The position numbers and the translations under genes were made by a program. A stretch of DNA of 64,000 nt from Rhodoplanes sp. Z2-YC6860 (GTDB lineage: Bacteria; Pseudomonadota; Alphaproteobacteria; Rhizobiales; Xanthobacteraceae): contig NZ_CP007440.1 of assembly GCF_001579845.1 (NCBI RefSeq), positions 4,362,029-4,426,028 on the forward strand. Reading direction: 5' to 3'. The notes under the pieces were generated by a model. That model was not told the DNA's origin and did not search any database. It worked only from the letters and a program-made list of their open reading frames with translations. How positions within the stretch are numbered: the first letter of the stretch is position 1; the number at the start of each line of letters is the position of its first letter. Positions 52,141-61,185 of the stretch are shown one piece after another.

Positions 52141-52497
52141 ATGTATACGATCTGCAAACGCTTTGCGTTCTCGGCCTCGCACGTCATCGGCGGGCTTGCT
52201 CCCGACCATCCCTGCGGACGACTGCACGGTCACAACTACCAAGTCGAGGTGAACCTGCAATCCAGCGCGCTCGACGACACGGGTTTCGTGCGTGACTTTC
52301 ATGAACTTGCCGCCCTGAAGCAGTTCATCGACGGCACGCTCGACCACAAGCACCTCAACGACGTTCTTGGCCACGATCGCACCACCACGGAGGTGATCTG
52401 CAAGTGGCTGTATGACTGGTGCAAGACGCGATGGCCGGAGGTCACGGCCGTGCGTGTCAGCGAAACGCCCAACACTTGGGCCGAATATCGGCCATGA
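52141..52497 (+). CDS. queD: 6-carboxy-5,6,7,8-tetrahydropterin synthase QueD
   Basis: Makes 6-carboxytetrahydropterin from dihydroneopterin triphosphate, an early step to queuosine. The 118-residue protein has the zinc ligands His14, His29 and His31 (FSASH and CGRLHGHN), with catalytic Cys25, and a typical LDHKHLND segment followed by PTTE-like [35 protein letters not shown]. The direct ribosome-binding site before its ATG (GGTGG) is weak, while a strong one lies in the riboswitch tail upstream of the leader ORF, suggesting coupled translation. Its stop overlaps queE by four bases. Confidence 0.95.
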   Translation: MYTICKRFAFSASHVIGGLAPDHPCGRLHGHNYQVEVNLQSSALDDTGFVRDFHELAALKQFIDGTLDHKHLNDVLGHDRTTTEVICKWLYDWCKTRWPEVTAVRVSETPNTWAEYRP

Positions 52498-53225
52498 AGG
52501 AGACCATCCGGATCAGCGAGATCTTCGGGCCGACCGTGCAAGGTGAGGGTCCGCTGATCGGCAGGCCGGCCGTGTTCGTCCGCACCGGCGGCTGCGATTA
52601 CCGCTGCGCGTGGTGCGATACGCTTTACGCTGTGCTGCCCGAATACCGCAGCGAATGGACGCCGATGACACCCGAGCAAATCGTCGCGCGCATCGATGAT
52701 CTGACCGCGGGCCATCCGATCCCGGTCACGCTCACCGGCGGCAACCCGGCCACACAGCCGCTCGAGCCGTTGATCGAACTCGGACGCGCGCGGGGTCACG
52801 GCTTCGCGGTGGAGACTCAGGGCAGCGTGGCGGCGCCCTGGTTCGCTGCGCTCGATTGGCTGATCCTGAGCCCAAAGCCGCCGTCATCGGGCATGACAAC
52901 CGATTGGGATGCTCTCGATGCCTGCCTTGGCGCAGCCGGGCAGGGACCGCGCGTGGTGCTGAAGGTCGTTGTGTTCGACGACGCCGACTTCGCCTATGCC
53001 AAGGATTTGTCGAGCCGCCACCCGACGCTCCCGGTGTACCTTCAGGTCGGCAATCCGGCGCCATTGATCGCGGCTGACGGCCGGCAATCTGAAGACGCCG
53101 ACATGGATGATCTTGGCGCACGCCTGCGCTGGCTGATCGGACGGGTGACGGACGATCGCTGGTTCAGCGCGACCGTGCTGCCGCAGCTTCACGTGCTGGC
53201 CTGGGGCAACAGGCGCGGCGTCTGA
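52494..53225 (+). CDS. queE: 7-carboxy-7-deazaguanine synthase QueE
   Basis: A 243-residue radical SAM enzyme that rearranges 6-carboxytetrahydropterin to 7-carboxy-7-deazaguanine. The cluster motif is [10 protein letters not shown] (Cys34, Cys38, Cys41), the QueE type C-x3-C-x2-C, after [32 protein letters not shown] and AVETQGS are the SAM and substrate segments; [10 protein letters not shown] follows. The ATG at 52494 overlaps the queD stop (ATGA). queC, the next step, is not present in the window and must be elsewhere. Confidence 0.95.
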   Translation: MKETIRISEIFGPTVQGEGPLIGRPAVFVRTGGCDYRCAWCDTLYAVLPEYRSEWTPMTPEQIVARIDDLTAGHPIPVTLTGGNPATQPLEPLIELGRARGHGFAVETQGSVAAPWFAALDWLILSPKPPSSGMTTDWDALDACLGAAGQGPRVVLKVVVFDDADFAYAKDLSSRHPTLPVYLQVGNPAPLIAADGRQSEDADMDDLGARLRWLIGRVTDDRWFSATVLPQLHVLAWGNRRGV

Positions 53226-53227
53226 AC

Positions 53228-54070
53228 CTAACCTGCAGGCGCGACCATGCCGCTGTCGACGCCGCGTGTCGCCCAACCGGTCATGCGGCGCTCGATAATG
53301 CTTGCAACCGCATACATCAGAATGCCCATCACGCCGGTGACCAGAAGCCCGGCGAAGGCGAGCGGCACCTCGAAGCGCGACGATGCAACCAGCATCAGAT
53401 TGCCGATGCCTTTGTTCGATCCCACGGTCTCGGCCACGATCGAGCCGACAAAAGCCACCGTGATCGCAACTTTCAGCGAGGCGAAGAAATAAGGCATCGA
53501 ACGCGGCAGCCCGACCTTTTTGATCACCTGCCAACGAGAAGCGCCGAGCGCGCGGAGAACGTCCTGTAATTCCGGCTCCACGGTGGCGATCCCGGTCGCG
53601 ACATTCACCAGGATGGGGAAGAATGCCAGCAGGAACGCCGTGATGATCGCCGGCACCGTGCCGATGCCGAACCAAATGATTAGGATCGGCACCACGGCGA
53701 CCTTCGGAATGGTGTTGAAGCCGATCAGTGCCGGGTAGAAGCCGTCATAGACCAGCGTCGACGAGCCGATCGCGATGCCGCCGAGCAGCCCCACCACGAT
53801 CGCGAACAGGCAGCCGACCGCGGTGGTCATGAAGGTCTGCCAGGCGTTGTCGAGGATCGGGCCATGCCATTGCCAGCCGGCGGCGAAGATCGCGCTGGGC
53901 GCGGGCAGCACGAAGGGTTCGATGCGCAACCCAGTGACCAGCACCTGCCAGAGCCCGAAGATTGCGGCCACGACAAGCCAGGGCAGCACCCGCCGGAACG
54001 CTTTGTTGCGAGAAAGCTTCCGCCGTCTCTTCTTGCGAACCGGCGTCGCGTCGAGGGCGGCGTCGGTCAT
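53228..54070 (-). CDS. ABC transporter permease (nitrate/taurine/SsuC-type)
   Basis: A 280-residue permease of the BPD_transp_1 class. An N-terminal basic start, then about six helices, and the EAA loop LRALGASRWQVIKKVGLPRSMPYFFASLKVAITVAFVGSIVAETVGSNKGIGNL. It overlaps the ATPase gene by four bases and is divergent from a binding-protein gene at 55113. It would make the channel of an importer for sulfonate, pyrimidine-precursor or aromatic-type compounds. Ligand not decided. Confidence 0.92.
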   Translation of the reverse strand: MTDAALDATPVRKKRRRKLSRNKAFRRVLPWLVVAAIFGLWQVLVTGLRIEPFVLPAPSAIFAAGWQWHGPILDNAWQTFMTTAVGCLFAIVVGLLGGIAIGSSTLVYDGFYPALIGFNTIPKVAVVPILIIWFGIGTVPAIITAFLLAFFPILVNVATGIATVEPELQDVLRALGASRWQVIKKVGLPRSMPYFFASLKVAITVAFVGSIVAETVGSNKGIGNLMLVASSRFEVPLAFAGLLVTGVMGILMYAVASIIERRMTGWATRGVDSGMVAPAG

Positions 54071-54858
54071 GCGGCCTTCCTTGCGGCGCTGATGTGCTCG
54101 CGTAGCTCCTGCACGAGGCCGACCGCGTAAGGCTCATAGGTCATCGGCAGGGCGCGAGGACGAGGAAGATTCACCACGCGCTCGGCGACGATCCGGCCGG
54201 GCCGCGCGCTCATGACGAGAATGCGGTCGGATAGGAAAACGGCTTCGCGGAGATCGTGCGTCACCAGGATCACGGTTGGCTTGCGATTGAGCCACAGGTC
54301 CTGCATCGCCAGCCACAGTTCTTCGCGAGTGAACATGTCGAGCGCGCCGAACGGCTCGTCGAGCATCAGGAGCGACGGATCGTGGATCAGCGCCCGGCAG
54401 ATCGAGGCACGCTGTTGCATGCCGCCGGAGAGTTGCCAGGGGAATTTGTCCTCGAAACCTTTCAGACCCACGAGTTCCAGAAGCTCGCGCGCCTTGGCTT
54501 CGTAGCTTGCGCGCTCGCGGCGCAGCCGCGAGGCATGTGGCTCCGCGATCTCCAAGGGCAGCATGACGTTGTCGAGCGTGGTCCGCCACGGCAGCAGCGT
54601 CGGGTTTTGGAACGCCATGCCGGTGATGCTGAGGGGCTTATCGACCTCGCGATTGTTGACGATGACGCCGCCGCGCGAGGGCGGCCATAGTCCGGTGACC
54701 ACCTTCATGAGAGTCGACTTGCCGCAGCCCGAGGGGCCGACCACCGCGACGAACTCGCCGCTGTCGACCCGCATCGACATGTCCTGCAGCGCCAGCGTGC
54801 CGTCCTCATCGTCGCCATAGCGCAACCAGACGCGGTCGAGATCGACGAAGTTTTTCAA
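54067..54858 (-). CDS. ABC transporter ATP-binding protein (SsuB/TauB-type)
   Basis: A 263-residue ATPase. Walker A is VGPSGCGKST, the signature is LSGGMQQRASICRAL, Walker B is LLMLDEPFGALD, followed by the H-loop LVTHDLREAVFLSD. I chose a TTG start at 54858 (LKNFVDLDRVWLRY) because GAGGA lies at suitable distance and the family usually begins here; an ATG at 54951 would add 31 unlikely residues. The gene lies upstream of the permease and is divergent from the binding-protein gene. Confidence 0.92.
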   Translation of the reverse strand: MKNFVDLDRVWLRYGDDEDGTLALQDMSMRVDSGEFVAVVGPSGCGKSTLMKVVTGLWPPSRGGVIVNNREVDKPLSITGMAFQNPTLLPWRTTLDNVMLPLEIAEPHASRLRRERASYEAKARELLELVGLKGFEDKFPWQLSGGMQQRASICRALIHDPSLLMLDEPFGALDMFTREELWLAMQDLWLNRKPTVILVTHDLREAVFLSDRILVMSARPGRIVAERVVNLPRPRALPMTYEPYAVGLVQELREHISAARKAA

Positions 54859-55112
54859 GACGCGTCCTCGCGTTGCTTTCTGCCCAGCGGATCGACGCCA
54901 TGGCCTGCGGCCCAAGACATCGCCCACGCCGCTTCCCACGCTGTTGTCCATGACCAGGTCGAAAGACCCTCAAGGTCTGCGAATTGCTTGATTGCGCGCC
55001 ACATGATGCCGCGAAGGCTTGCAACGAGCGTGCCAAGCTTGTGACAAGCCCATGTCCGGGCATGCTTCTTGCTTCGACGCGAACGCCGGCGGCTCACGAG
55101 GGATCAATCGCG

Positions 55113-56210
55113 ATGGTCGCAAAATACATGAAATTTCGCGGACACGGCCCGGCAAACTGCGGGGATCGGCGTCAAGTCAGCCGGCGTACCATACTGCTCG
55201 GCGCCGCCGCCACAGTGCTCATCGCTCCGGCATCGTTCACTCGTCGCGCCGTGGCGGAAACCAAATCCGTCAAGATCATGATGGACTGGATCATCCAGGG
55301 CACGCACGCGCCTTACTTCCTTGCGCAGCAGAAGGGTTACTTCAAGGACGCAGGAGTCGTCGTCGACGCGCTCGATGCCGGCAAGGGCGCCACCAACGTG
55401 GCGGTGAGCGTGGCGGGCGGTGCCTATCAGTTCGGCTGGGTCGATATGCCGTCGATGGTGCGCTTCAACGCCATGAACCCGTCGTCGCCGCTGCTTGCGG
55501 TCTATATCAGCTTTGACGATTCACCGCTCGCGGTCGTCACCCGCAAGGACGCAGGCATCCGCAAGCCAGCCGACCTCGACGGCAAAAAGATTGCGGGCGG
55601 CCCCGGCACCGCCGTGCACGACACAGTGTCGATTCTGCTCAAGGCGGCCAAAGCCGAGAACGTCAAGATTGAATGGATCAACGTGCAGCCCCAGCTCTTC
55701 GGCCCGATGCTGAAGCGCGGCGAGGTGGCCGGCACCGGCGGTTTCACAAATTCGAACATCCCGGCGGCGCTCGAGCTTGGCATGACGATGGACGATCTGT
55801 CGGTGCTGAAATATTCCGAATTCGGCGCCAACATGTACGGCCTTGCGCTCGTTACGACGAAGAAGTTCGCGGACGAGAATCCGGAGACCGTGAAGGGCGT
55901 GGTCGCAGCGCTGAACAGAGGCACCAAGGATACCGTCGCGGATCCCGACGCGGGTCTCGCAGTGCTCAAAGCCCGCGATCCCATGATGAAGCTCGACATC
56001 GAGAAGGTGCGGCTTGGTTTGGCTCTGGAATTGACCAAGACCGCCGCGGTCATGAAGAACGGGCTGAGTGTGGTCGATCCCGCGAAGCTGCAATTCACCA
56101 TCGACGCGATCTGCGAGGCCTACAGCCTCGCGACCAAGCCAGCACCCGGCGATGTGTACACGGAAAAATTTCTGCCGCCGTTGGCGGAACGGATGCTGTC
56201 CAAAACTTGA
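55113..56210 (+). CDS. NMT1/THI5-like ABC substrate-binding protein with Tat-type signal
   Basis: A 365-residue binding protein. The N-terminus holds a twin-arginine-like signal (QVSRRTILLGAAATVLIA, residues about 24-42, with two Arg before a hydrophobic stretch). The domain SVKIMMDWIIQGTHAPYFLAQQKGYFKDAGVVVDALDAGKGATNVAVSVAGGAYQFGWVDMPSM belongs to the NMT1/THI5 type that binds pyrimidines, sulfonates or aromatics. ATG at 55113 has GAGGGAT upstream. It is divergent from ATPase and permease genes, so the three form one importer. Confidence 0.9.
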   Translation: MVAKYMKFRGHGPANCGDRRQVSRRTILLGAAATVLIAPASFTRRAVAETKSVKIMMDWIIQGTHAPYFLAQQKGYFKDAGVVVDALDAGKGATNVAVSVAGGAYQFGWVDMPSMVRFNAMNPSSPLLAVYISFDDSPLAVVTRKDAGIRKPADLDGKKIAGGPGTAVHDTVSILLKAAKAENVKIEWINVQPQLFGPMLKRGEVAGTGGFTNSNIPAALELGMTMDDLSVLKYSEFGANMYGLALVTTKKFADENPETVKGVVAALNRGTKDTVADPDAGLAVLKARDPMMKLDIEKVRLGLALELTKTAAVMKNGLSVVDPAKLQFTIDAICEAYSLATKPAPGDVYTEKFLPPLAERMLSKT

Positions 56211-56352
56211 AAGCTTGATTGCGGGCGCTTATCGCACAATGCGCGGCACGAATTTGCAACCAGCCACCTCCCGCTAGCCGAAAAGGATCGGTAGACTTCT
56301 CATGCCGATCTAAGAGATCAGGCGTCCAATAAAAAACATTGGGAGGTCTGTC

Positions 56353-57102
56353 ATGAAAGCATCCGCGATTCGTTTGTGCGCGTCCTTGGCCGGCCTTGCC
56401 GTGATGTGCGCGGCTGGTCCGACGCGCGCCGAGCCGCTGCCGCCCGTTGCGACGACATTGAAGGCCAGTGAAACCGCCATCATCCTGGTCGACTTCCAGG
56501 CCAACTTCACTTCGCCGGACGGCGCCTGGTACGGAAAGTTCAAGGAACACTACGCCAAGACGCATATGCTCGAACGTACCGTCGATCTCGTGAAGAAAGC
56601 TCGCGCCAAAGGCGTGCTCGTTGTGCACGTCACCGAGGGTTACACCCAGGACTATCGCGAGCTCGATCCGACCAATCCTGGCGGCTTCCACCGCGGCCAG
56701 ATCAACCGCGGCGCCTGGAAGGTCGGCTCCAAGGAGGCTGCATACTACGAACCGCTGCGCCCCGGCCCAGGCGACCGCGACTTGTTCCTGCCGCCACGTG
56801 TCCAGGTCAGTGCGTTCGGCGGCACCGGTCTGAACGACATCCTGCGATCGAAAGGCATCAAGAACGTCGCCATCGCGGGCTTCACCAGCGATGTCTGCGT
56901 TTATGCGTCCGTTATCTCAGCCTATGACCTCGGCTATCACGTCTACGCGCTGCGCGAGGGCACCATCGGTTTCTTCGATCAGATGGCTGAGCAGATGGTC
57001 AACAGCGTTTATCCGATGTGGTCGCAGGTCGTCGGTCACGACGAGTTCGACAACATGCTGCAATCGGAAACAGGCGAGCCGAAACGGGCGTCGGCGAATT
57101 AG
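56353..57102 (+). CDS. Exported isochorismatase-fold cysteine hydrolase-like protein
   Basis: A 249-residue protein with signal peptide MKASAIRLCASLAGLAVMCAAGPTRA, so it should work in the periplasm, unlike most members of this family. The Asp (ILVDFQANF) and Cys (TSDVCVYASV) of the triad are present. The Lys of the usual K-x-x-x-SAF motif is Arg here (PPRVQVSAFGGTGL), which could lower or alter activity. It lies between an NMT1 binding protein and a convergent FAD hydroxylase. It may cleave an amide of a heterocycle before uptake. The stop overlaps the FAD gene by four bases. Confidence 0.85.
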   Translation: MKASAIRLCASLAGLAVMCAAGPTRAEPLPPVATTLKASETAIILVDFQANFTSPDGAWYGKFKEHYAKTHMLERTVDLVKKARAKGVLVVHVTEGYTQDYRELDPTNPGGFHRGQINRGAWKVGSKEAAYYEPLRPGPGDRDLFLPPRVQVSAFGGTGLNDILRSKGIKNVAIAGFTSDVCVYASVISAYDLGYHVYALREGTIGFFDQMAEQMVNSVYPMWSQVVGHDEFDNMLQSETGEPKRASAN

Positions 57103-58244
57103 GTCGCTCTCACGGGCTGCGGGGCGGCAAGCGGTGCGGTGCAGGCATCGTAGCAGTAGAACCAATCGGTTTCGGTCGGACCGCCCATCCAGGTGTTCTC
57201 GACGGAGATGCGCTGGACGTCGCCGACACGAGCCTGCCGTGTCGCCTCATAGCTGCGGAAGGCTGCGGCTGGGGTATCGAACTCAAAAAGACAGCGGCTC
57301 AGGATTGCCGCATCCTCAATGGCCATGGCGCCCCCGGCCGCCATGAACGGCCTCACCGGATGGCAGGCGTCGCCGAGAAGCGCGACACGGCCGCCGCTCC
57401 ATCGGTCGTTGCGTTCGCGGTCGAAGACTGGCCACACACTCGCGTCTCGCACGACATTGAGCACACGCTGCAAATCGGGATGGAAATGCCCGAATCCTTC
57501 GAACAGCGCCTCACGCGAACTGGGCAACGACGCCGCTTCGGTGTCCCAGCTTTTCCGTGGCATTACGCCGATTACATAGACTTCATCGCGTCGGTGCGTC
57601 ATGAAATAGACCAGGAGATGCCTGTCCGGCCCCCACCATTTGGTGCAATCGGGAATCTTGTATCCGCCGAGCAGTTCGGTCGGGAAAATTGCGCGATGCG
57701 CTATCTTGCCAATGAAGCGCGGCGGCTCGAAGCCGATGAGATGCTCTCGGACCTTGGAGTTCACGCCGTCAGCGCCGATGACGATGTCGGCTTCGACCGT
57801 CACACCGTTGTCGAAGCGCAATCGCACCGCGTCTGCGCTTTCTTTGACTTCGAGAAGCCGGTGATTGAAAGCGACGGCGCTTGGCTCAACCACACTATGG
57901 ATGACGGCATGCAGGTCGCCGCGATGAATGTTGACATAGGGCCCGCCAAATCGGGCCTCGCTCTCGGCATCGAACCAGATGTCATAGATCGTTTTGCCGG
58001 TATCCCAGGCCCGACTGATATAACAATCTGCCTTGATACCGGTGTCGACCAGCATCTGCTCGACACCGAGCCGGCGTAGCACCTTGGTGGCATTGGAAGT
58101 CAGAATGATGCCTGCGCCGATGCGCGAGAACGACGGCGCCTGCTCATAGACGATCACGGGAAAGCCTGCGCGTTGCAGGAAGCCAGCGACGGTCATCCCG
58201 CCAAGGCCCGCGCCCACCACTGCGATCCTCGTCTTGCGATCCAT
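57099..58244 (-). CDS. FAD-dependent aromatic hydroxylase, NicC-like (6-hydroxynicotinate 3-monooxygenase type)
   Basis: A 381-residue class A flavoprotein hydroxylase. FAD motifs: VVGAGLGGMTVAGFLQRAG (start), VIGADGVNSKVRE (DG region) and VALLGDACHPVRPFMAAGGAMAIEDAA (GD motif). The overall pattern, including EQAPSFSRIGAGI, VNIHRGDLHAV, KWWGPDRHLLVYFMT..RDEVYVIGVMP and FEGFGHFHPDLQ, closely follows bacterial 6-hydroxynicotinate 3-monooxygenase NicC. This points to nicotinate or a related pyridine as substrate. It is convergent with the exported hydrolase and divergent from the SDR. Other nic genes are not in the window. Confidence 0.85.
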   Translation of the reverse strand: MDRKTRIAVVGAGLGGMTVAGFLQRAGFPVIVYEQAPSFSRIGAGIILTSNATKVLRRLGVEQMLVDTGIKADCYISRAWDTGKTIYDIWFDAESEARFGGPYVNIHRGDLHAVIHSVVEPSAVAFNHRLLEVKESADAVRLRFDNGVTVEADIVIGADGVNSKVREHLIGFEPPRFIGKIAHRAIFPTELLGGYKIPDCTKWWGPDRHLLVYFMTHRRDEVYVIGVMPRKSWDTEAASLPSSREALFEGFGHFHPDLQRVLNVVRDASVWPVFDRERNDRWSGGRVALLGDACHPVRPFMAAGGAMAIEDAAILSRCLFEFDTPAAAFRSYEATRQARVGDVQRISVENTWMGGPTETDWFYCYDACTAPLAAPQPVRAT

Positions 58245-58386
58245 GACTTCACTCTGACGAGCGTCCTATCTTGCAAATTCTATGCTGCGGCTGAGACGGC
58301 AGGAAAAATGCAGAGATGGCGTGCACACCACGCATGGCGAGCTCTTCATTTGAAGGCTATCACACAGCAAAGCCGGAGATAGAGCG

Positions 58387-59118
58387 ATGCAGATCGAAGG
58401 AAGCGTGGCACTGGTCACCGGCACCAACCGGGGTCTGGGCAAGGCCTATGCGATGGCGTTGCTGGCTGCGGGAGCCGCAAAGGTCTATGCGGCGGCGCGC
58501 GATCCTTCGGCTGTTACCGATCCTAGGCTCGTGCCGGTCCGGCTCGATGTCACCAAGCCGGACGAAATTGCAGCGGCCGCGGCTCACTGCGGGGACGTCA
58601 ATCTCCTCATCAACAATGCGGGCGTGATGCATTCGAGCCCGATGATGACCGAAGGCTCCGAGGTGGCAATGCGTGCCGAGATGGAGGTCAACGTCTATGG
58701 CGTGCTCGGGATGATCCGCGCCTTTGCGCCGGTGCTGAAGCGGAACGGCGGCGGCGCCATCGTCAATGTGCTGTCGGTCGTGAGCTGGTTCACGTTGCCG
58801 TTCAACGCCACCTACGGCGCCTCGAAACGTGCGGCCCTCGCGGTCACCGAGAGCGCACGCATCGAACTCAAGGCACAACGCACGCGGGTGCTCTCCGTTC
58901 ACGCAGGTTATATCGATACCGACATGGCAGCCGATATAAGCCAGCCGAAAACGTCGCCGCAGCAGGTCGCCGCGCGCACGCTCGAAGCACTGCGTAGCGG
59001 CAACGACCTCGTGCTTGCCGACGATCGCGCCCAACACGTATGGCAGGCGACGAGGGCCGATCCATTCGGTTTTGCGGAAAGCATGCAGAAGCTCTGGGAC
59101 GAACGCCAGCCAAAATAG
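58387..59118 (+). CDS. Short-chain dehydrogenase/reductase
   Basis: A 243-residue classical SDR. The NAD(P) motif is VTGTNRGLGKAYA (residues about 10-22), LLINNAGVMH in the middle, and the catalytic YGASKRAAL with a preceding Ser in VLSVVSW. The Arg in AAARDPS suggests NADP preference. It is divergent from the NicC-like gene with a 142-base gap and lies upstream of the second ABC importer. It could act on an alcohol or ketone in the same pathway. Substrate unknown. Confidence 0.9.
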   Translation: MQIEGSVALVTGTNRGLGKAYAMALLAAGAAKVYAAARDPSAVTDPRLVPVRLDVTKPDEIAAAAAHCGDVNLLINNAGVMHSSPMMTEGSEVAMRAEMEVNVYGVLGMIRAFAPVLKRNGGGAIVNVLSVVSWFTLPFNATYGASKRAALAVTESARIELKAQRTRVLSVHAGYIDTDMAADISQPKTSPQQVAARTLEALRSGNDLVLADDRAQHVWQATRADPFGFAESMQKLWDERQPK

Positions 59119-59287
59119 CGGGCGGCCGCCGCGTTGGTGCTCCGCGCGCGCCAAGTGTCGGAAATATCGCTGCTTTCACGCCGATTGCGACAGCGCGGCC
59201 AACGCTGCTAGCCTGTCCGCTGGCATAAGACTTGTATGCAGCCGCTGGTACTTCGGACAGGCCGATGGGCCGCAAGGAGGGTCGCAG

Positions 59288-60313
59288 GTGTCTCGCTGGA
59301 TCGCCGGAAAGTCTTCCATTCTTCACGCCGCCATCGTCGCGGGTCTCGCGCTGTCATGCTTGCCCGCCCAGGCGCAGAAGAAGGACGTGACGCTGCGCCT
59401 CGACTGGATCTACCAGGGCCCGAATTCAGGTTTCGTGGTGGCGAAGGACAAGGGCTTCTACGACGAGGCTGGTCTCAACGTCGATCTCGGCCCAGGGAAG
59501 GGCTCCGGCAGCACCGCGCAGCTGGTTGCGAGCAAAGCCACCATGTTCGGTTTCGCCGACGGCTTCGTGGTCGGCGCCGGCGTGTCGAAGGGCATGAACC
59601 TCACGATGGTCGGCGCGATCTATCGGCGCAACCCCACGGCGTTGATCGTGCTCAAGGAGTCTGGGATCAAAACACCCAAGGACCTCGAAGGCAAAGCCGT
59701 TGGCATCGCGCCCGGCGGCACGCAGTTCCAGCAGTGGCCGGCTTTCGTGAAAGGCTGCAAGCTTGATAGCAGCAAGATCCAGGTGATCAACGTCGATCCC
59801 GCCGGCACGGTGCCGGCACTCGTTGCCAACAAGGTCCAGGGGGTGGCGAGCTACGCCCAGGGGACGGTGCCCGGCATCGAAGTCCGCTCCAAGAAAGAGA
59901 CGACGTCATTCATGTACGCGGACTGCGGCGTGACCGCGGTCAGCAACGGCATCATCGTTCATAACGATCTTCTGAAGCAGGATCCCAACCTGGTGAAGGC
60001 GTTCGTGCGTGCGACGCTCAAGGGCTTCCTCTACGCCCGTCAACACACCGACGAGGCGATTGCCATCACCAAAAAGTACGCCCCGGAGGTCGTGCCCGAA
60101 ATCGCCAAGCGCGAGTTCGAGATGACCGTTCTCAACTGGAACACGCCGAACACTATGGGCAAGCCGCTCGGCTGGATGTCCGACAAGGATTGGGACGCCA
60201 CGGTCGAGACGCTCAAGGAATATGGCGGTGTCACCACGCCACTGAAGGCGGCCGACCTCTACACCAACGATTTCGTTCCGACTGAGAGCGAGTTCGTTCC
60301 GCCGGCCAACTGA
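59288..60313 (+). CDS. NMT1/THI5-like ABC substrate-binding protein
   Basis: A 341-residue exported binding protein. The GTG at 59288 has AAGGAGGG at six bases, an excellent ribosome-binding site, and gives signal peptide MSRWIAGKSSILHAAIVAGLALSCLPAQA. The domain VTLRLDWIYQGPNSGFVVAKDKGFYDEAGLNVDLGPGKGSGSTAQLVASKATMFGFADGF is of the NMT1/THI5 family. First gene of a binding-protein, ATPase, permease, dihydroorotate-dehydrogenase-like operon. The ligand may be a pyrimidine or pyrimidine-like heterocycle. Confidence 0.92.
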   Translation: MSRWIAGKSSILHAAIVAGLALSCLPAQAQKKDVTLRLDWIYQGPNSGFVVAKDKGFYDEAGLNVDLGPGKGSGSTAQLVASKATMFGFADGFVVGAGVSKGMNLTMVGAIYRRNPTALIVLKESGIKTPKDLEGKAVGIAPGGTQFQQWPAFVKGCKLDSSKIQVINVDPAGTVPALVANKVQGVASYAQGTVPGIEVRSKKETTSFMYADCGVTAVSNGIIVHNDLLKQDPNLVKAFVRATLKGFLYARQHTDEAIAITKKYAPEVVPEIAKREFEMTVLNWNTPNTMGKPLGWMSDKDWDATVETLKEYGGVTTPLKAADLYTNDFVPTESEFVPPAN

Positions 60314-60327
60314 GCGACATCACGCAC

Positions 60328-61173
60328 ATGGCTTTGATCGCGAATGCCGCCTATGACCGGAACGGCGGCCCTGCCGGCTCCACAAGCTCACGCGGCGACG
60401 AGCCGTATCTGGAGTTTCGCGGGCTGTCGAAAATCTACGCTGCCGATGATGGCCCGGTGCGGGCGCTGGATGGCATCTCGATCGAACAGAAGCAACGCGA
60501 ATTCTTGTCGATCCTGGGGCCGAGCGGCTGCGGCAAGAGCACGCTCCTGATGATCGCTGCGGGGCTGATCCCGGCCTCGCACGGCCAGGTGGCGGTGCAA
60601 GGCGAGAGCATCGTCAAGCCGCGCACCGACGTCGGTATCGTATTCCAGAATCCCGTGCTGCTCGAATGGCGCACGGCACTCGGCAACATCATGCTGCAGG
60701 CCGAGGCGCGCAAGCTTGACGGCGCTGCGTCGGAAAAACGCGCCTATGAACTGCTCGACTCGGTCGGCCTCAAGGGCTTCGAGCACAAATACCCCGACCA
60801 GCTTTCCGGCGGCATGCGGCAGCGCGTGTCGATCTGCCGGGCGCTGATCCACAATCCGCCGCAGCTCCTGATGGACGAGCCTTTCGGGGCGCTAGACGCG
60901 CTCACACGGGACCAGCTCGTCCTGGACATCCAGCGCATCTGGAACGAGGCGCGGATGACGGTGCTGTTCATCACCCACAGCGTGGCGGAGGCGGTGTTTC
61001 TCTCCGACCGTGTCATCGTGATGACGCCGCGCCCCGGCCGCATCGACCGCATCATCGACATCGATCTCCCGCGACCTCGGACGCTTGCGATGCGTGAAAC
61101 GCCCCAGTTCGCGCATTACAACCGCGAGATCATGGATCTCCTGCTGGCCCGTGGCGTGCTGCGCGAACACTGA
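60328..61173 (+). CDS. ABC transporter ATP-binding protein
   Basis: A 281-residue ATPase with Walker A LGPSGCGKST, signature LSGGMRQRVSICRAL, Walker B LLMDEPFGALDALTRDQ and H-loop FITHSVAEAVFLSD. The first 25 residues are a weak extension, so translation could begin further in. It lies 15 bases after the binding-protein gene and 13 bases before the permease. Related to, but clearly distinct from, the ATPase at 54067. Confidence 0.94.
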   Translation: MALIANAAYDRNGGPAGSTSSRGDEPYLEFRGLSKIYAADDGPVRALDGISIEQKQREFLSILGPSGCGKSTLLMIAAGLIPASHGQVAVQGESIVKPRTDVGIVFQNPVLLEWRTALGNIMLQAEARKLDGAASEKRAYELLDSVGLKGFEHKYPDQLSGGMRQRVSICRALIHNPPQLLMDEPFGALDALTRDQLVLDIQRIWNEARMTVLFITHSVAEAVFLSDRVIVMTPRPGRIDRIIDIDLPRPRTLAMRETPQFAHYNREIMDLLLARGVLREH

Positions 61174-61185
61174 GGAGCGGCCGTC

